Positions 1 through 11,471 of a stretch of 64,000 nucleotides of DNA are shown one piece after another; positions within the stretch are counted from its first letter, which is position 1, and each line of letters begins with the position of its first letter. The position numbers and the translations under genes are program-made. The stretch spans positions 51,698,852 to 51,762,851 of the forward strand of contig OY992538.1 of NCBI GenBank assembly GCA_963921195.1. Reading direction: 5' to 3'. The DNA comes from Pegoplata infirma (Eukaryota; Arthropoda; Insecta; Diptera; Anthomyiidae). The notes beneath the pieces are model-generated. The model was given only the letters and a program-made list of their open reading frames with translations, did not search any database and was not told the DNA's origin.

Positions 1-2392
1 TTCAAATTCTCTCAAGGGTTGCCACAATTTGGTTTTTCGTCAATAGCTCGGTAAATATAGGCCCGATTTGGGTCGGAGACCTATACGTCCCATCTTTTTA
101 TGCTCTTTCAGAATATGTAACCCAAATTTTTACCCCATAAAAAAATATTTTTCGACAAACTTGCCAACCATAGTCAGTGCGTAAGAAAAAATATGGTAAA
201 ATCGCTATAACTCCAAAACTACTGGACCGATTTACAAAATTTTAGCGTCAATGTGTCGAGCGTGAAATTCTAAATAAAATAGCAATTAAAAAATAACAAA
301 AATAAAAAAAAAAGGATGTACTAACCACTGCTTTTTTTGTCGAAAAACTTTGAAATCTTTTTACTCGATATTTTTCATCTATTTTATGTAGAATTTCACG
401 CTCGACACATTGATGCTAAAGTTTTGTAAATCCGTCCAGTAGTTTCGGAGATATAACGATTTTAAAATTTTTTTGATTTGAGAAAAATTAAAATTTCAAA
501 TACTCTCAAGGGTTGCCACAATTTGGTTTTTCGTCAATAGCTCGGTAAATATAGGCCCGATTTGGGTCGGAGACCTATAAGTCCCAACTTTTTATGCTCT
601 TTCAGAATATGTAACCCAAATTTTTACCCCGTAAAAAAATATTTTTCGACAAACTTGCCAACCATAGTCGGTGCGTAAGAAAAAATATGGTAAAATCGCT
701 ATAACTCCAAAACTACTGGACCGATTTACAAAATTTTAGCATCAATGTGTCGAGCGTGAAATTCTAAATAAAAACCTTTTGGTCAAAAAAAAGTATGGAT
801 AGTATAAGTGTGTTGTAATAATAAGAAAATAGCCGGTTGCTACCCGACGGGTCGCGAGTGCGTTTTTTATTTTTTTGCAAACGGCTTTTTTCATATTATT
901 ACAACACACTTATACTATCCATACTTTTTTTTGACCAAAAAGTTTTTATTTAGAATTTCACGCTCGACACATTGACGCTAAAATTTTGTAAATCGGTCCA
1001 GTAGTTTTGGAGTTATAGCGATTTTACCATATTTTTTCTTACGCACTGACTATGGTTGCCAAGTTTGTCGAAAAATATTTTTTTACGGGGTAAAAATTTG
1101 GGTTACATATTCTGAAAGAGCATAAAAAGTTGGGACGTATAGGTCTCTGACCCAAATCGGGCCTATATTTACCGAGCTATTGACGAAAAACCAAATTGTG
1201 GCAACCCTTGAGAGAATTTGAAATTTTAATTTTTCTCAAATCAAAAAAATCTTAAAATCGTTATATCTCCGAAACTACTGGACGGATTCACAAAACTTTA
1301 GCATCAATGTGTCGAGCGTGAAATTCTACATAAAATAGATGAAAAATATGGAGTAAAAAAATTTCAAAGTTTTTCGACAAAAAAAGCAGTGGTTATTAGT
1401 ACATCCTTTTTTTTTACTTTTGTTATTTTTTAATTGCTTTTTTATTTAGAATTTCACGCTCGACACATTGACGCTAAAATTTTGTAAATCGGTCCAGTAG
1501 TTTTGGAGTTATAGCGATTTTGCCATATTTTTTCTTACGCACTGACTATGGTTGGTAAGTTTGTCGAAAAATATTTTTTTACGGGGTAAAAATTTGGGTT
1601 ACATATTCTGAAAGAGCATAAAAAGTTGGGACTTATAGGTCTCCGACAACAATCGGGCCTATATTTACCGAGCTATTGACGAAAAACCAAATTGTGGCAA
1701 CCCTTGAGAGAATTTGAAATTTTAATTTTTCTCAAATCAAAAAAATCTTAAAACCGTTATATCTCCAAAACTACTGGACGGATTTACAAAACTTTAGCAT
1801 CAATGTGTCGAGCGTGAAATTCTATATGAAATAGATGAAAAATATGGAGTAAAAAAATTTCAAAGTTTTTCGACAACAAAAGCAGTGGTTATTGACGCTA
1901 AAATTTTGTAAATCGGTCCAGTAGTTTTGGAGTTATAGCGATTTTACCATATTTTTTCTTACGCGCTGACTATGGTTGGCAAGTTTGCCGAAAAATATTT
2001 TTTTACGGGGTAAAAATTTGGGTTACATATTCTGAAAGAGCATAACAAGTTGGGACGTATAGGTCTCCGACCCAAATCGAGTCTATATTTCCCGAGCTAT
2101 TGACGAAAAACCAAATTGTGGCAACCCTTGAGAGAATTTGAAATTTTAATTTTTCTCAAATCAAAAAAATCTTAAAATCGTTATATCTCCGAAACTACTG
2201 GACGGATTTACAAAACTTTAGCATCAATGTGTCGAGTGTGAAATTCTACATAAAATATGTAGTTGAAAAATATGGAGTAAAAAAATTTCAAAGTTTTTCG
2301 ACAAAAAAAGCAGTAAGCGTGTTTTTTTACTCGTAAATTAGCGAAAACCCCTTGCCGAAATTCACTTTTTTGCTTATAACTTTTGAACCACT
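1..2392. repeat. Large palindromic array of ~480-bp repeats
   Basis: Two repeat copies in one orientation (about 1-480 and 481-770) face three copies in the other (about 947-1445, 1446-1888 and 1889-2390). Position 1 pairs with about 1718 and 511-517 pairs with 1200-1206, so the palindrome centre is near 860 and the arms are about 850 bp. Each unit contains 'gaatttcacgctcgacacattga', 'gtaaatcggtccagtagttttgg' and 'ggcaacccttgagagaatttg'-type segments. The window starts inside the left arm, so its outer end is unknown. No credible coding sequence is present. The 62-residue ORF at 2208-2396 is a repeat translation. Confidence 0.85.
775..946. mobile_element. MITE-like palindromic core of the array
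   Basis: A ~170-bp segment begins 'ccttttggtcaaaaaaaagt' and ends with its reverse complement. The arms are about 60 bp and surround a GC-rich loop ('gttgctacccgacgggtcgc'). It sits exactly at the symmetry centre of the 1-1718 palindrome. It could be a small inverted-repeat element or simply the hinge of an inverted duplication. Confidence 0.55.
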
Positions 2393-4110
2393 GCACCGAT
2401 TTCGCTGAAATGCAGTACTAACCTATTTAGGAAAATAATAAACATATATGCCAAACTTCTGGATTCTAAGAGTTGTTTATCGAAAGTTAGTGTGGTTTCT
2501 ACAGACTCATGACATCATGAATATATATACTCAATTTTATATGAATATAAAACTGATGCAACATTTCATCATACTGATGTAGCTTGTCATTAATATGAAG
2601 AAGCTTTTTCTTTGAGTGTAAGTTGCCGGGAAAAGTTTCGTTCTTCTAAAAATTTTGTTTTACAAGTATGAGGCCAGTCGGATTAAATTAATCCAATGCG
2701 CAAGGCGATTAAAGTTTTGAATTTTTTAAAATTAAAACACAAAAAAATATAAAAATATGTCTTGTGATACATTAAATTTAATCATTTTTAAGACCTGAAC
2801 ACAAATATCAAAAAAATTAAAATCGGTCGAACGACTATCGAGATTCGAGCGCAGTTCAATAATTCGGTGACTTTTCGAGTAAAACACAGTTTTTTTACAA
2901 AAAAAAAATATTTTTCAACATAATTTTCTTTTAGCTCAATACACTTAAAAGGGAAGTCCGCCTGGTGTCACCCTCCGATCTTCATAAAATTTGGATATGT
3001 TGTTAAGAACGAAAATTAATTCGACACACATTTTTTTTAAATCGAAAAAAGTGGGCGTTAAAGTGGGCGTGGTCAATTTTTCTTTACGTAAAAACCTAAT
3101 TTGGACTATGACGAACATTTCAAACAAAAATTTGTCCAAGTCGGTCCAGCCGTTCTCAACTTACCAACGAACGACAATTGATTTTTATTTATCTACAAGA
3201 TTTGTTATCACCAGGGACAGGACCTTCATGCACTAAAATGCTATGTTTTAAGCGCCTAAAATATGCACTAGAAAGTCTTGAAATATGCACTAAAAATCAT
3301 AAATATCCACGTTTTTTTTACTTTTATAAAAAAAAAAAACATTACATTTGAATTCAGTCTCGTATTTAAAGATTAGATATACATATGGACAATTGTCATT
3401 AACTTTTAACACTTATGATATTCTGTTATTTTTGGAATAACTTTTTTATTTTTAAATTAGGTGGTACCTGTGAATGAAGATAAGTTAAGGGAACCATAAA
3501 GAGTAATTGCGCAAAGGTACAGCGTACAAGGTATCATTAGTTCATGGTAAGAAATGTTTAAAGTTGAAAAATGTACAAAAACCGCTTGATACACTCACGA
3601 AATTTTTAGTCCAATGTTTCATATTGTTGGGGCGTTAAAGCTATTACTCCAAAATTAATATCGCTAAACCAGTTGACTTGGGCAATTATTTGGTGTAGAT
3701 TTAGTGAATGAGCCATCAATAAGAAAAAAGTTACATGGACTAAAATCTTTGATACCAATTTTTTTAAATTTTCAATTTTTCGAGGTTTTTTGATTGTAGC
3801 TTTTTGTGCAAACTGTAATTTCAAAATTAAAATACACACAGTTAAAGCCCTTGTAAATAAGCACAATCTGAGCTTGATTCGAGTGATGTTTTGCGAGGCA
3901 CACTCTCAGCTTTATTCCGAATGGTTTCGAATGCTTTGTGAACTTTATAATCTACTATTTCCCACTTGATTTACAAACGCACCCCAAAAATATTCAATTG
4001 CAAAAATTTTATGAGCTTTTTAAATTTTTTGCAAAATTTCGATATTTTAGTTTTGCATTAATGGACAGCAAAATGTGCATGGCTGAAAGTTGAACATGCA
4101 GAAACAATGG
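2393..4110. other. AT-rich DNA, no gene recognised
   Basis: It contains fragments of interspersed repeats: a 'gaaccactgcaccgatttcgctgaaatgcag' type segment near 2385-2415, and 'gtccgcctggtgtcaccctccgatcttcataaaatttgg' near 2955. A 'tatgcacta' rich patch near 3230-3300 resembles 7240-7305. ORFs of 64-86 codons here show no recognisable domain and no coding signature. Confidence 0.5.
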
Positions 4111-4112
4111 TA

Positions 4113-4341
4113 CACCCAAAAAAAAACGTGGGTATTCAATACTAAAAATTTAACTAATTTTAGTCCAAAAGGACCTAGTGCAGAAATTGGTAACCAATAC
4201 TAAAATTTTTAACTAATATTAGTCAAATCCAGTAAAAATTACTAATGTTAGTACTTTGAAGATACTAAAATTAGTAACGAATTAGTAGATTTTGGTACAA
4301 TATCACTTACTAAACCTTTTACTGTAGAATTATTTTGAGTG
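4113..4341. mobile_element. Short MITE, CACYCAAAA termini, TA duplication
   Basis: A 229-bp element begins CACCCAAAAA and ends TTTTGAGTG, flanked on both sides by TA (4111-4112 and 4342-4343). The interior is built from 'actaa/ttagt' words in both orientations. The TA duplication suggests a Tc1/mariner-type mobiliser. Larger relatives occur at 27041-27851 and 60166-61039. Confidence 0.6.
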
Positions 4342-4343
4342 TA

Positions 4344-4857
4344 TGTGAAAATATAATAAATCATGGAAAGCAACATTCATCAAAAGTTAATATTGGCGAA
4401 TTCCGCGGTGTTTTTTAGTTTTCGCTTTTTTGTAAGGCACATCCAGGCCGCTTATACAAATTGGTCGGTGAAAGGCGCGTTTGGTAGATTTTTGATACTT
4501 TTAAATTTAATGGTTATGTAAAATCTTACATTACTTAAAAAAGTAGAAAAGAAATGTATTTTGATAGATTTTGACATGTCTTATTCGAATAATATTTCAA
4601 AATTAGTCCATTGATTTTTGCAGTTGCGAAAATCGCGAAAAATCGCTAAAATTTGTTATAACCTCAATAAAATTAGTAATAACGTTAAAATATTTCGTAA
4701 TAGCCTTAATATTATCATTATTAATCATACATATTTAATCATACCCTTTAAACACTGCTGTTTCTTACCTATTAGAGATAGAATAATAGTGTCAACTAAG
4801 AATTTGTTGAGATTTTTTTAATGCATTTGGTAGTATTTTTCAAAAAAAAAATTAAAC
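4344..4857. other. AT-rich DNA, nothing recognised
   Basis: No domain-bearing ORF, RNA gene or bounded repeat is visible. The 67-codon ORF at 4618-4821 has an Asn/Ile-rich composition expected of AT-rich noncoding DNA. Confidence 0.4.
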
Positions 4858-4862
4858 CGCTG

Positions 4863-6703
4863 CACTGTGGGCCAGCATCCCTGAATTTTGGCCATAAATA
4901 GACCGCTTAACCTATATGTCAAAAAAATATTGCATATGGGTGGTAAAGGATCGCTGATCACGATTCTGGAAAAAAAAATTTCAAAATTCAAAATGACGGA
5001 TCCAAAATGGCGGACATGATTTTTTAATTCTTTGTTTATTGTGTTTAATATAATCATTATCGATGTATTTGGGGTCGTTAATAACGAATATGAGCTCAGA
5101 CTTTTAAAATTCAAAATGCCGGATCCAATATGGAGACAAATTTAAATTTAAGATTTTTTATATGTTGTCTCTTTTGGCCAAAATTACGCCGCATTTTGTA
5201 ATTATTTTCATCTTTTCGACCATAGTGGACACCATGCCTGTTTGTAACGTCGAAAACAAATTGTCTCATTTATCTAAGTGCAGTTTATTGAATCCATTTT
5301 GCACGTGAATTGAAAAATTGCAAGGCTATAAAGAATCTCTAAATTATTGATGTGTCCCGATATGTATGAACAAAAAAATCAAAGGTTTTTCAAAAAATCC
5401 TCCATAATCCCAGCCAAAATATAGAAATGTAAAGATTATTTTGGGACGGAGGTAGTAGCTTTTAAAAAAAATGTACAATTTTAAAATTTTTAAGTTTTTA
5501 TAAAACCCTCTTTTTGCTTTTATCAGAAGATTTTAATACAATATTTGTCTTTTAAATGCGTCAAAGAGTTCATACATATATTCAGAGGCTCATTTAAGAG
5601 AGAACTTTATTATTTCCAATAAGCATTTGCCATCCTAAATGTACAAATAATGCTACAAGCTTACAATTTCGTAAAATATATTAAAAATGCTATTGCCAGA
5701 ATATGCCTGCTTAAATGCGTTACCAGCTCTAATGTTTAGCACTACAGATGGACGCTGGTCACGTGAATTACTAGTGATCGAAAGTGAGCGTGATTAAAAT
5801 TTTTTGTTCGTGAGTGATAAGTGAGTGAGACAATTTTTTGCGTGAGTGATTCGTAGTGAGTGCAATTTTTTTGCGTGATTCAAAACTATTTAATTGTATT
5901 TACTCAGTTTTTACAATTTTTTTCGTGTTTTATAGGTTTAGGGTGAGTTTCAAGTGAGCGTGAGTCACACGTGAGTGGTGTTTTGTTTACGTAAATAGTG
6001 AGTAAGTGTGAGAAAAAAAACGATTGAGCAAATTATGTTTTTTTGCGTGAGCGTGAATCAACGTGAGTCAAAATTCACTCACGTGCCCATCACCAGTTAT
6101 CACGCCAATGTTGTCAAAGTGAGACATTTTTTTAGAAATCAATAGAAACAAAAATAGCAAAAAATATTGAAGTTCCATTTTGGGGCATTTGTAAACGTCA
6201 TATTTTGGTTTATTGCCTCTAAATCAAAAGTTTATGAACGGTCGCACAGGGTCGCAAAAATGTGAATAGAATACATTGTCAGAGATAGATCGTAGTTCGA
6301 GGTTTGTCAATATCGTTTGGACTTTGGTGTTGAAAAAAGGCGGATTTCAACAAAAGTATGAATTTCCATTATTTATTTAAAAAAAATATGCTTATAGCTT
6401 ACTTTTTGGCAGTTTATATCATGTGTTCGAAAAACAGGTATGTCTTTAGGAGAACTTCACCGAAAATTTGAAAAAATATTGTGTTGAAGTACAAAAAAAA
6501 ATTATTTGTTTCATAAATAAAAAATATAAAAAAAATCTCAAACTTTGACTTTAACCTCATGCAAAAAAAAAGCTTTAAGGTATAATAAAAAGATATTAAA
6601 GATGGACAAAATTCAAGATGTCGACATTCCGAAAAAATATTTTTAAATATGTGTTGCCTTACAGACCTTATTGGCCAAAAAATGGAAATCCTGGCCCACA
6701 GTG
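4863..6703. mobile_element. Transib-like non-autonomous DNA transposon
   Basis: The left end CACTGTGGGCCAG and the right end CTGGCCCACAGTG are perfect 13-bp inverted repeats, with further imperfect matching inward ('aattttggccataa' versus 'ttggccaa'). The flanks are CGCTG on both sides (4858-4862 and 6704-6708), a 5-bp GC-rich duplication. Transib elements are known for CAC-starting termini related to the RAG heptamer and for GC-rich 5-bp duplications; assignment by these features is an inference. The interior has 'atgacggatccaaaatggcggacat', shared in inverted form with 30651-33045. A GTGAG-rich patch at about 5750-6100 looks like a nested insertion. No transposase is present. Confidence 0.65.
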
Positions 6704-6708
6704 CGCTG

Positions 6709-7301
6709 TGAACATTTTTATTTTAAAAAAATTCGAAAATGTGCCGAAAAAAAATTGGTTTAATGCAAATATCTCGATATTTAGCAAAGATTTTATGCAT
6801 GTTTGATTACGTATTTTAGCTCTAGGTAAGCATAATACAAAATGGTACGTTTGGTAAACTTCGGATAAAAAATGTAATTTTGACAATTTTTTTAAAAATG
6901 TTAACTTTAAACCGCCATAGTTTTGGGTGCGATCGCTCAAATTAATGCACGCGAACGGATTTAAATTACTTAATTATAATGTTATTAACCTACAAAGACT
7001 CATCAATGTGCCACGAAAAAAAAATCGACATTTTTTTTTTGTAAATATTAAAAGTTATTGACAATTGCCCATATGTACAGTGTGTATAAAATGTTATTAA
7101 AAAAATAAAAATTATCTAAATAATTTAATAATTGCTTTAATACAAAAAAAAATTGTCATAAAAAAATCTTAAAAATAGCTAAAAATGCTAAAAAAAATAG
7201 CTAAAAAACGAAAATTTATACAAAATATGACCTAAAAATATGCATTTATAACGAAATAATAGCAAAATATGCATTTTAAGCAAAATATGCAAAAATATGC
7301 A
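6709..7301. other. AT-rich DNA before the hAT insertion
   Basis: No gene is seen. The segment 7150-7305 is made of 'aaaaatatgcatt' and 'gctaaaaat' words, probably a decayed repeat related to 3230-3300. Confidence 0.4.
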
Positions 7302-8271
7302 CTAACGAACAGAGAACGAAGCCGATATGAAATTGTCGGCGGCGGCGGCTAAGCAAAAAATCGATCGGCGGCGGCTCTTAGCCGGCTGTAGCCGATGAAA
7401 GGTATATGTGATGATTCCCCATCGATCTAAAGACGATCTAGCGATGTCTATTGGTCTGTCTGTTGAATACATGCTTTCTTTCGAAAGACATGATGGATGC
7501 TGCTGAAGATTTTCAGTATATTTGCAAGTATCCTTGACAGATTGCTATTAAATGACATCGAAATTGTTCCAGTTTTTCAAAAGTTAAGATTAAAAAACCG
7601 TGAATTTCAGATTTTGTTTCCCTTAAATTCACGCGAAGAAATACACGTAAAATACGCTTCGAACAACATTTGAATGTGGGTGTGGAACAAGGTGCTATAA
7701 TCCAAAAACCAAATTGTATAGGAGAAGCAAAAAACTAAATAAGTCGCGAAAAAAAATTAAATTTCCTAATTTTCTTTTTGCAGATCGACAAAGATTGACC
7801 ATTTGCATCTATGTACAAAATTTCATAAAAATAGAATGAGCGGAAGTAGCAAAAAAATGCATGTGAAATTTTGTTCTAGTGGAATAAGGTGCTATGTTAC
7901 AATTTCTACTAGGAATTTCAATACATTTGCCAAATAGTTTTATGTTTTTTGTGTTATTTTTTAAAAATTAAAATTTGGCATGATGAATTCTACAAAATTT
8001 AGACAGGGTCCAGCAATACTAATTTTTATATAAGAATAATAAATGGTAGTTAATTTAACAAAAAAAACAAGTGGTTTTTGGTTTATTTTGAACAGATTTT
8101 CGCGTAATGGGTTAAACAAAATTTGCACAATTTATAATATAAGTTACTAACCATTCAATTTTATAGTTAAAACTCAAAAATTGGATAGATTATCTAAATC
8201 CGCCCTTAGTATTTCGTAAAACAATATTGTGCTTTTGTTTGGATATAGCACCTTTTTCCATATTCACACTT

Positions 8272-8679
8272 TGTTTTTGTTGGAATGAGGAGCTTTAGGA
8301 TAGCTGGGATGATGCTCTGAGTACGAGTAATATTTATGGATTTTATTACTCATGTAATAAAATATCCAACGAAATGAAATAAAAGAAGAAATAAAACAAA
8401 CGAAATTAGGATTTTGGACAATTTTATTGTACAAGGATTTGGAGTACGATCTTACCAGTATGACAATAGGAAAAGAACAAGAGCGACTTAATAATAAGTT
8501 GGACGGAAATAGTATCAACGACATATTTTCGGACTTTTGACATTTAGACTTCGAATTTTCAGTATAAAAAGTGTTGACAACTTAATATGTTTACAACAGT
8601 AGGTTAACAAAAGTCGACGGTTTTAAAGTGTTGTCAATTAGTGACTATTTTTAATGCCAACACGATTTTGGCATTAACA
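8272..8679 (-). repeat. 3' LTR (left) of the BEL composite
   Basis: This 408-bp copy begins at + strand 'tgtttttgttggaatgagg' and ends 'ttttggcattaaca'. It differs from the right LTR by a ~10-bp indel near 8300 and several substitutions at 8430-8490, so it is the most diverged of the three LTR copies. Confidence 0.85.
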
Positions 8680-8697
8680 TTACCGCCCGCCTTGCAG
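8680..8697 (-). promoter_or_regulatory. Polypurine tract of left internal unit
   Basis: The minus strand reads CTGCAAGGCGGGCGGTAA and directly abuts the LTR start TGTTAATG. The same 18 bases abut the middle LTR at 15155-15172. This is the expected place for plus-strand priming in an LTR retrotransposon. Confidence 0.7.
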
Positions 8698-9110
8698 TAT
8701 ATGCAAATAATGAAGGAAAACGATAACCGAAAATGTCGTAGATACTTTTTGTCCTTAATTAATCAAAAAAAAGTATATAAAATAAGTAAAAAAATAATAA
8801 TGTACAATAATAAATTTCAATTAAATTTTCTAACATTTCATTATTGAGTTTAAGTTAAATTCATTAAAAACTTATATGTAGGTATAATTAATATTATGAT
8901 TTGTTTGTATTTTGCTTAAATATATGTGTTTGATAGTGAATTCATTTGTTTGTGCTGTATGGAAATGAAGCCTTAAATTGGCTTGACAAATATAGCGCGG
9001 ATTTAGAAAATATAGCTTAGGATTAAATAAAAACTCAAATACAATAATTGCTAAAAGTGGTTTTCATTAACTTTGTGCAAGAATTCGGAGCAAATGTAAA
9101 TATTTTTACT

Positions 9111-11471
9111 TCAACTAGCTGTGGAAGAGTTGAAAATAGATTCCGCTGAAAACAGTCTATTTCTAAAACAAACACGACTGGATGTGGGGAGTCGTGGCGG
9201 AGTAAAACGAGGATTGTATTTCAAAAGAAACTTTCCTTTAGAATCGCTATAATATGGATGTTTATAGTTATTCGTAAAATAATTGGCATTTCGGATGAAC
9301 TGAACGAGGATCGATTCGAACTGCGCATCAAGTTGAGGAGATCGAAATCGTCTTATCATTCGGAATTTTAAACGACCAATTTTGCTATTGGCCATGTATT
9401 TTTTCTTCGTGGAGTGAAGATTTTTGGAATACAGGAAAATATTTTTAACCCTGCCAAGGTGCCTGGATTTTGGAAAAATATTTTGATCAACAAAGGAATT
9501 GAATCGAGCTTGGAAATATTTCTTTTGGAAAAATGTGTCGGGAGTAAGGATATCATCCCAATCATTAAGCTCTATATAAAACTTCTGTATAATTATAGGA
9601 TCGAATGGCTTGCCATGCTGAGCGAAATTTTCTCTTTTGGAGATCTGACCGGATTTCGGAATAAGTTTTAAACTGATATTGGAAGAAATCGGCGGAGCAT
9701 TAGAACGGATTAGAAACATTATCGCTTTGTTATTATCCTCACCAAAATTTTGAATATCGGAACATAGTAAACGGTGAGGCAAAATATCGGAAAATGATTC
9801 TTTGCAAATAAATGGTTCCTTATTAAATGAGAGTCCTACATAGTTGGGAGCGCTAGTAGGTATTTTCGTACAATTGATTTCTTCGGGGAACATGGAGTTT
9901 GGAACGATTTTGTTTGCAAAGTAGGAGCCTATAACAAAGTGTGATATACGATGTGCAGTAAATGTTTCTGTTCTTGGCTCACAATATAGAATTTCATATC
10001 GCGTATCCTTTTGAGAATTTACTTTTTGTAAGGATATATTCGATAAAAAATTTGGATCAAACAAAATCAGCCGATATGTCTTCAGAGTATCTTTATTAGA
10101 ACCACTTTCTTGGCTTAAAATGGATAAATTACCATGGTGACCTATACCACTTAAGCATGAAGACCAATCAATAAATACTACAAATAATATTGTAGTTGCG
10201 CTTTTCGGTTGAATAACAGCATGTGGAAACAAATAATGCCATGGAGCTAAGGAACAACTAGAAGTTTTGGAAGAATCCGGAGGCTTGGAATAATATGTGC
10301 ATTTGTCGCGTTCTTCTTCAAAAGTATTAGAAATAAATAACAGAATATGCTCGATTGTAAAAATCTGTGTCAACGAACTCATTTTAGGCTGACCGATTTT
10401 CAATTGATAAATGTGTTCCTTTGCTACTCGAGTCAAATAAATAAAATCATTTTTATCTCTCACTGTGGTATTCACGAACAAATTTTGGCTTAATTTTTCG
10501 GATTGTGTGGGTGTGTTCTTCCTAGGAAGATTCTCCACCCCCCAACAACGTGAAATGTCTTGGGACGACAATATTTTACAGCCAAATGAAGCCACTGTGG
10601 AACAAGGGAGTGTTGATGCGGAAGAAACTATGTCAGAACACTTGTTATATTGAGCACAAGCTGTCGGAATTTCAGAAAAATAAGAAGAGCCGACGGAATT
10701 TGGTGGAGGATTACCAGCCAAACGAGATAAAACTTGTACAGTTGCAGATGTCTTAGCGTCATCATCGAACTCGAAAGAATGCACATAGGAACGAATTTGT
10801 TTATCCTTGGCAAGAATACAGCTATTTAACTGGAAAACTTGAGCTATTGTGCTCTCGAACGAAAGTTGGAATGAATTAAATAGCAGCTCGGAAAAAGTGA
10901 ATGATTTAATACGATCTAAATGAAACGTATTAGCAAAAGCTGTACCTAGTAGTACACCGCTGGAACTGGATGTAAAACGAGAGTGAATTTTCTCGGCAGC
11001 CTCATTTTCAGTGGACTGTATTTGCAGAGAATTGGATTCATGATCGAATGAAGCTGAGTTCGAATACAATTTGGAATTGGTATCACTACTAGACTGCTTT
11101 ATAGGAATAGAACTAGGACTATCTTTATGGAGTAGAATATTATGGCGTTTGCCACAAGTAGAACAACTATTTTTACTTGTGCAGTTTCTAACGCCATGGA
11201 TTTTGGAGAAACAATTGAGACATAAACGATGCTTTTTAATTTCGGATATTCTCTGATCATAATTCATGTTTATTAACCGTGGACATTGACGAACCATATG
11301 AGATTCACGACATAATGGACAAATTGGACCAGATAATCTGAATTTCGAGATCGAATCTAATCGAGGTGCATCGATTGCACCGAAATAATCCATTGGATCG
11401 AGATTATCAATATAATCATCGTTGGATTCGACGAAATCATCTTCTATGCTGGTAAATTTATCAAAGTACAT
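9111..11471 (-). CDS. Collapsed BEL/Pao Gag-Pol protein, open reading frame (786 aa)
   Basis: Residues 51-115 form a BEL/Pao-type cysteine-histidine array (C51-x2-C54-x3-H58-x4-C63, C84-x2-C87-x4-H92-x4-C97, C103-x2-C106, H110, H115, with 'LLHKD' after it). Residues 171-178 (SGVLLGTA) resemble the start of the BEL protease, but the catalytic DSG that should follow is absent. CWGVENLPRK (309-318) and 'TTVRD' (335-339) match the motif order before BEL reverse transcriptase, and 'FPHAVIQP' (415-422) matches the RT entry. No YxDD motif or integrase DDE core follows. The last ~170 residues are basic and unrecognised; 'HLGRV' could be an integrase C-tail remnant. The amino-terminal Gag region is reduced to ~50 acidic residues. 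The frame is open throughout despite this collapse. The start was chosen as the first ATG of the frame. Pol comparisons are from memory of family motifs, not a search. Confidence 0.75.
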   Translation of the reverse strand: MYFDKFTSIEDDFVESNDDYIDNLDPMDYFGAIDAPRLDSISKFRLSGPICPLCRESHMVRQCPRLINMNYDQRISEIKKHRLCLNCFSKIHGVRNCTSKNSCSTCGKRHNILLHKDSPSSIPIKQSSSDTNSKLYSNSASFDHESNSLQIQSTENEAAEKIHSRFTSSSSGVLLGTAFANTFHLDRIKSFTFSELLFNSFQLSFESTIAQVFQLNSCILAKDKQIRSYVHSFEFDDDAKTSATVQVLSRLAGNPPPNSVGSSYFSEIPTACAQYNKCSDIVSSASTLPCSTVASFGCKILSSQDISRCWGVENLPRKNTPTQSEKLSQNLFVNTTVRDKNDFIYLTRVAKEHIYQLKIGQPKMSSLTQIFTIEHILLFISNTFEEERDKCTYYSKPPDSSKTSSCSLAPWHYLFPHAVIQPKSATTILFVVFIDWSSCLSGIGHHGNLSILSQESGSNKDTLKTYRLILFDPNFLSNISLQKVNSQKDTRYEILYCEPRTETFTAHRISHFVIGSYFANKIVPNSMFPEEINCTKIPTSAPNYVGLSFNKEPFICKESFSDILPHRLLCSDIQNFGEDNNKAIMFLIRSNAPPISSNISLKLIPKSGQISKRENFAQHGKPFDPIIIQKFYIELNDWDDILTPDTFFQKKYFQARFNSFVDQNIFPKSRHLGRVKNIFLYSKNLHSTKKKYMANSKIGRLKFRMIRRFRSPQLDAQFESILVQFIRNANYFTNNYKHPYYSDSKGKFLLKYNPRFTPPRLPTSSRVCFRNRLFSAESIFNSSTAS

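Noticed and set aside
3606..3866. 86-codon minus-strand ORF
   Set aside because: No recognisable domain, and composition typical of AT-rich noncoding DNA.
5747..6110. A bounded hAT element in the GTGAG-rich patch
   Set aside because: The ends 'cagatgg..tcacgtga' and 'cacgtgcccatcacc' are only loosely inverted and no 8-bp duplication is visible.
9368..9671. Small ORFs overlapping the BEL Gag-Pol frame
   Set aside because: Shadow frames of the long minus-strand ORF.
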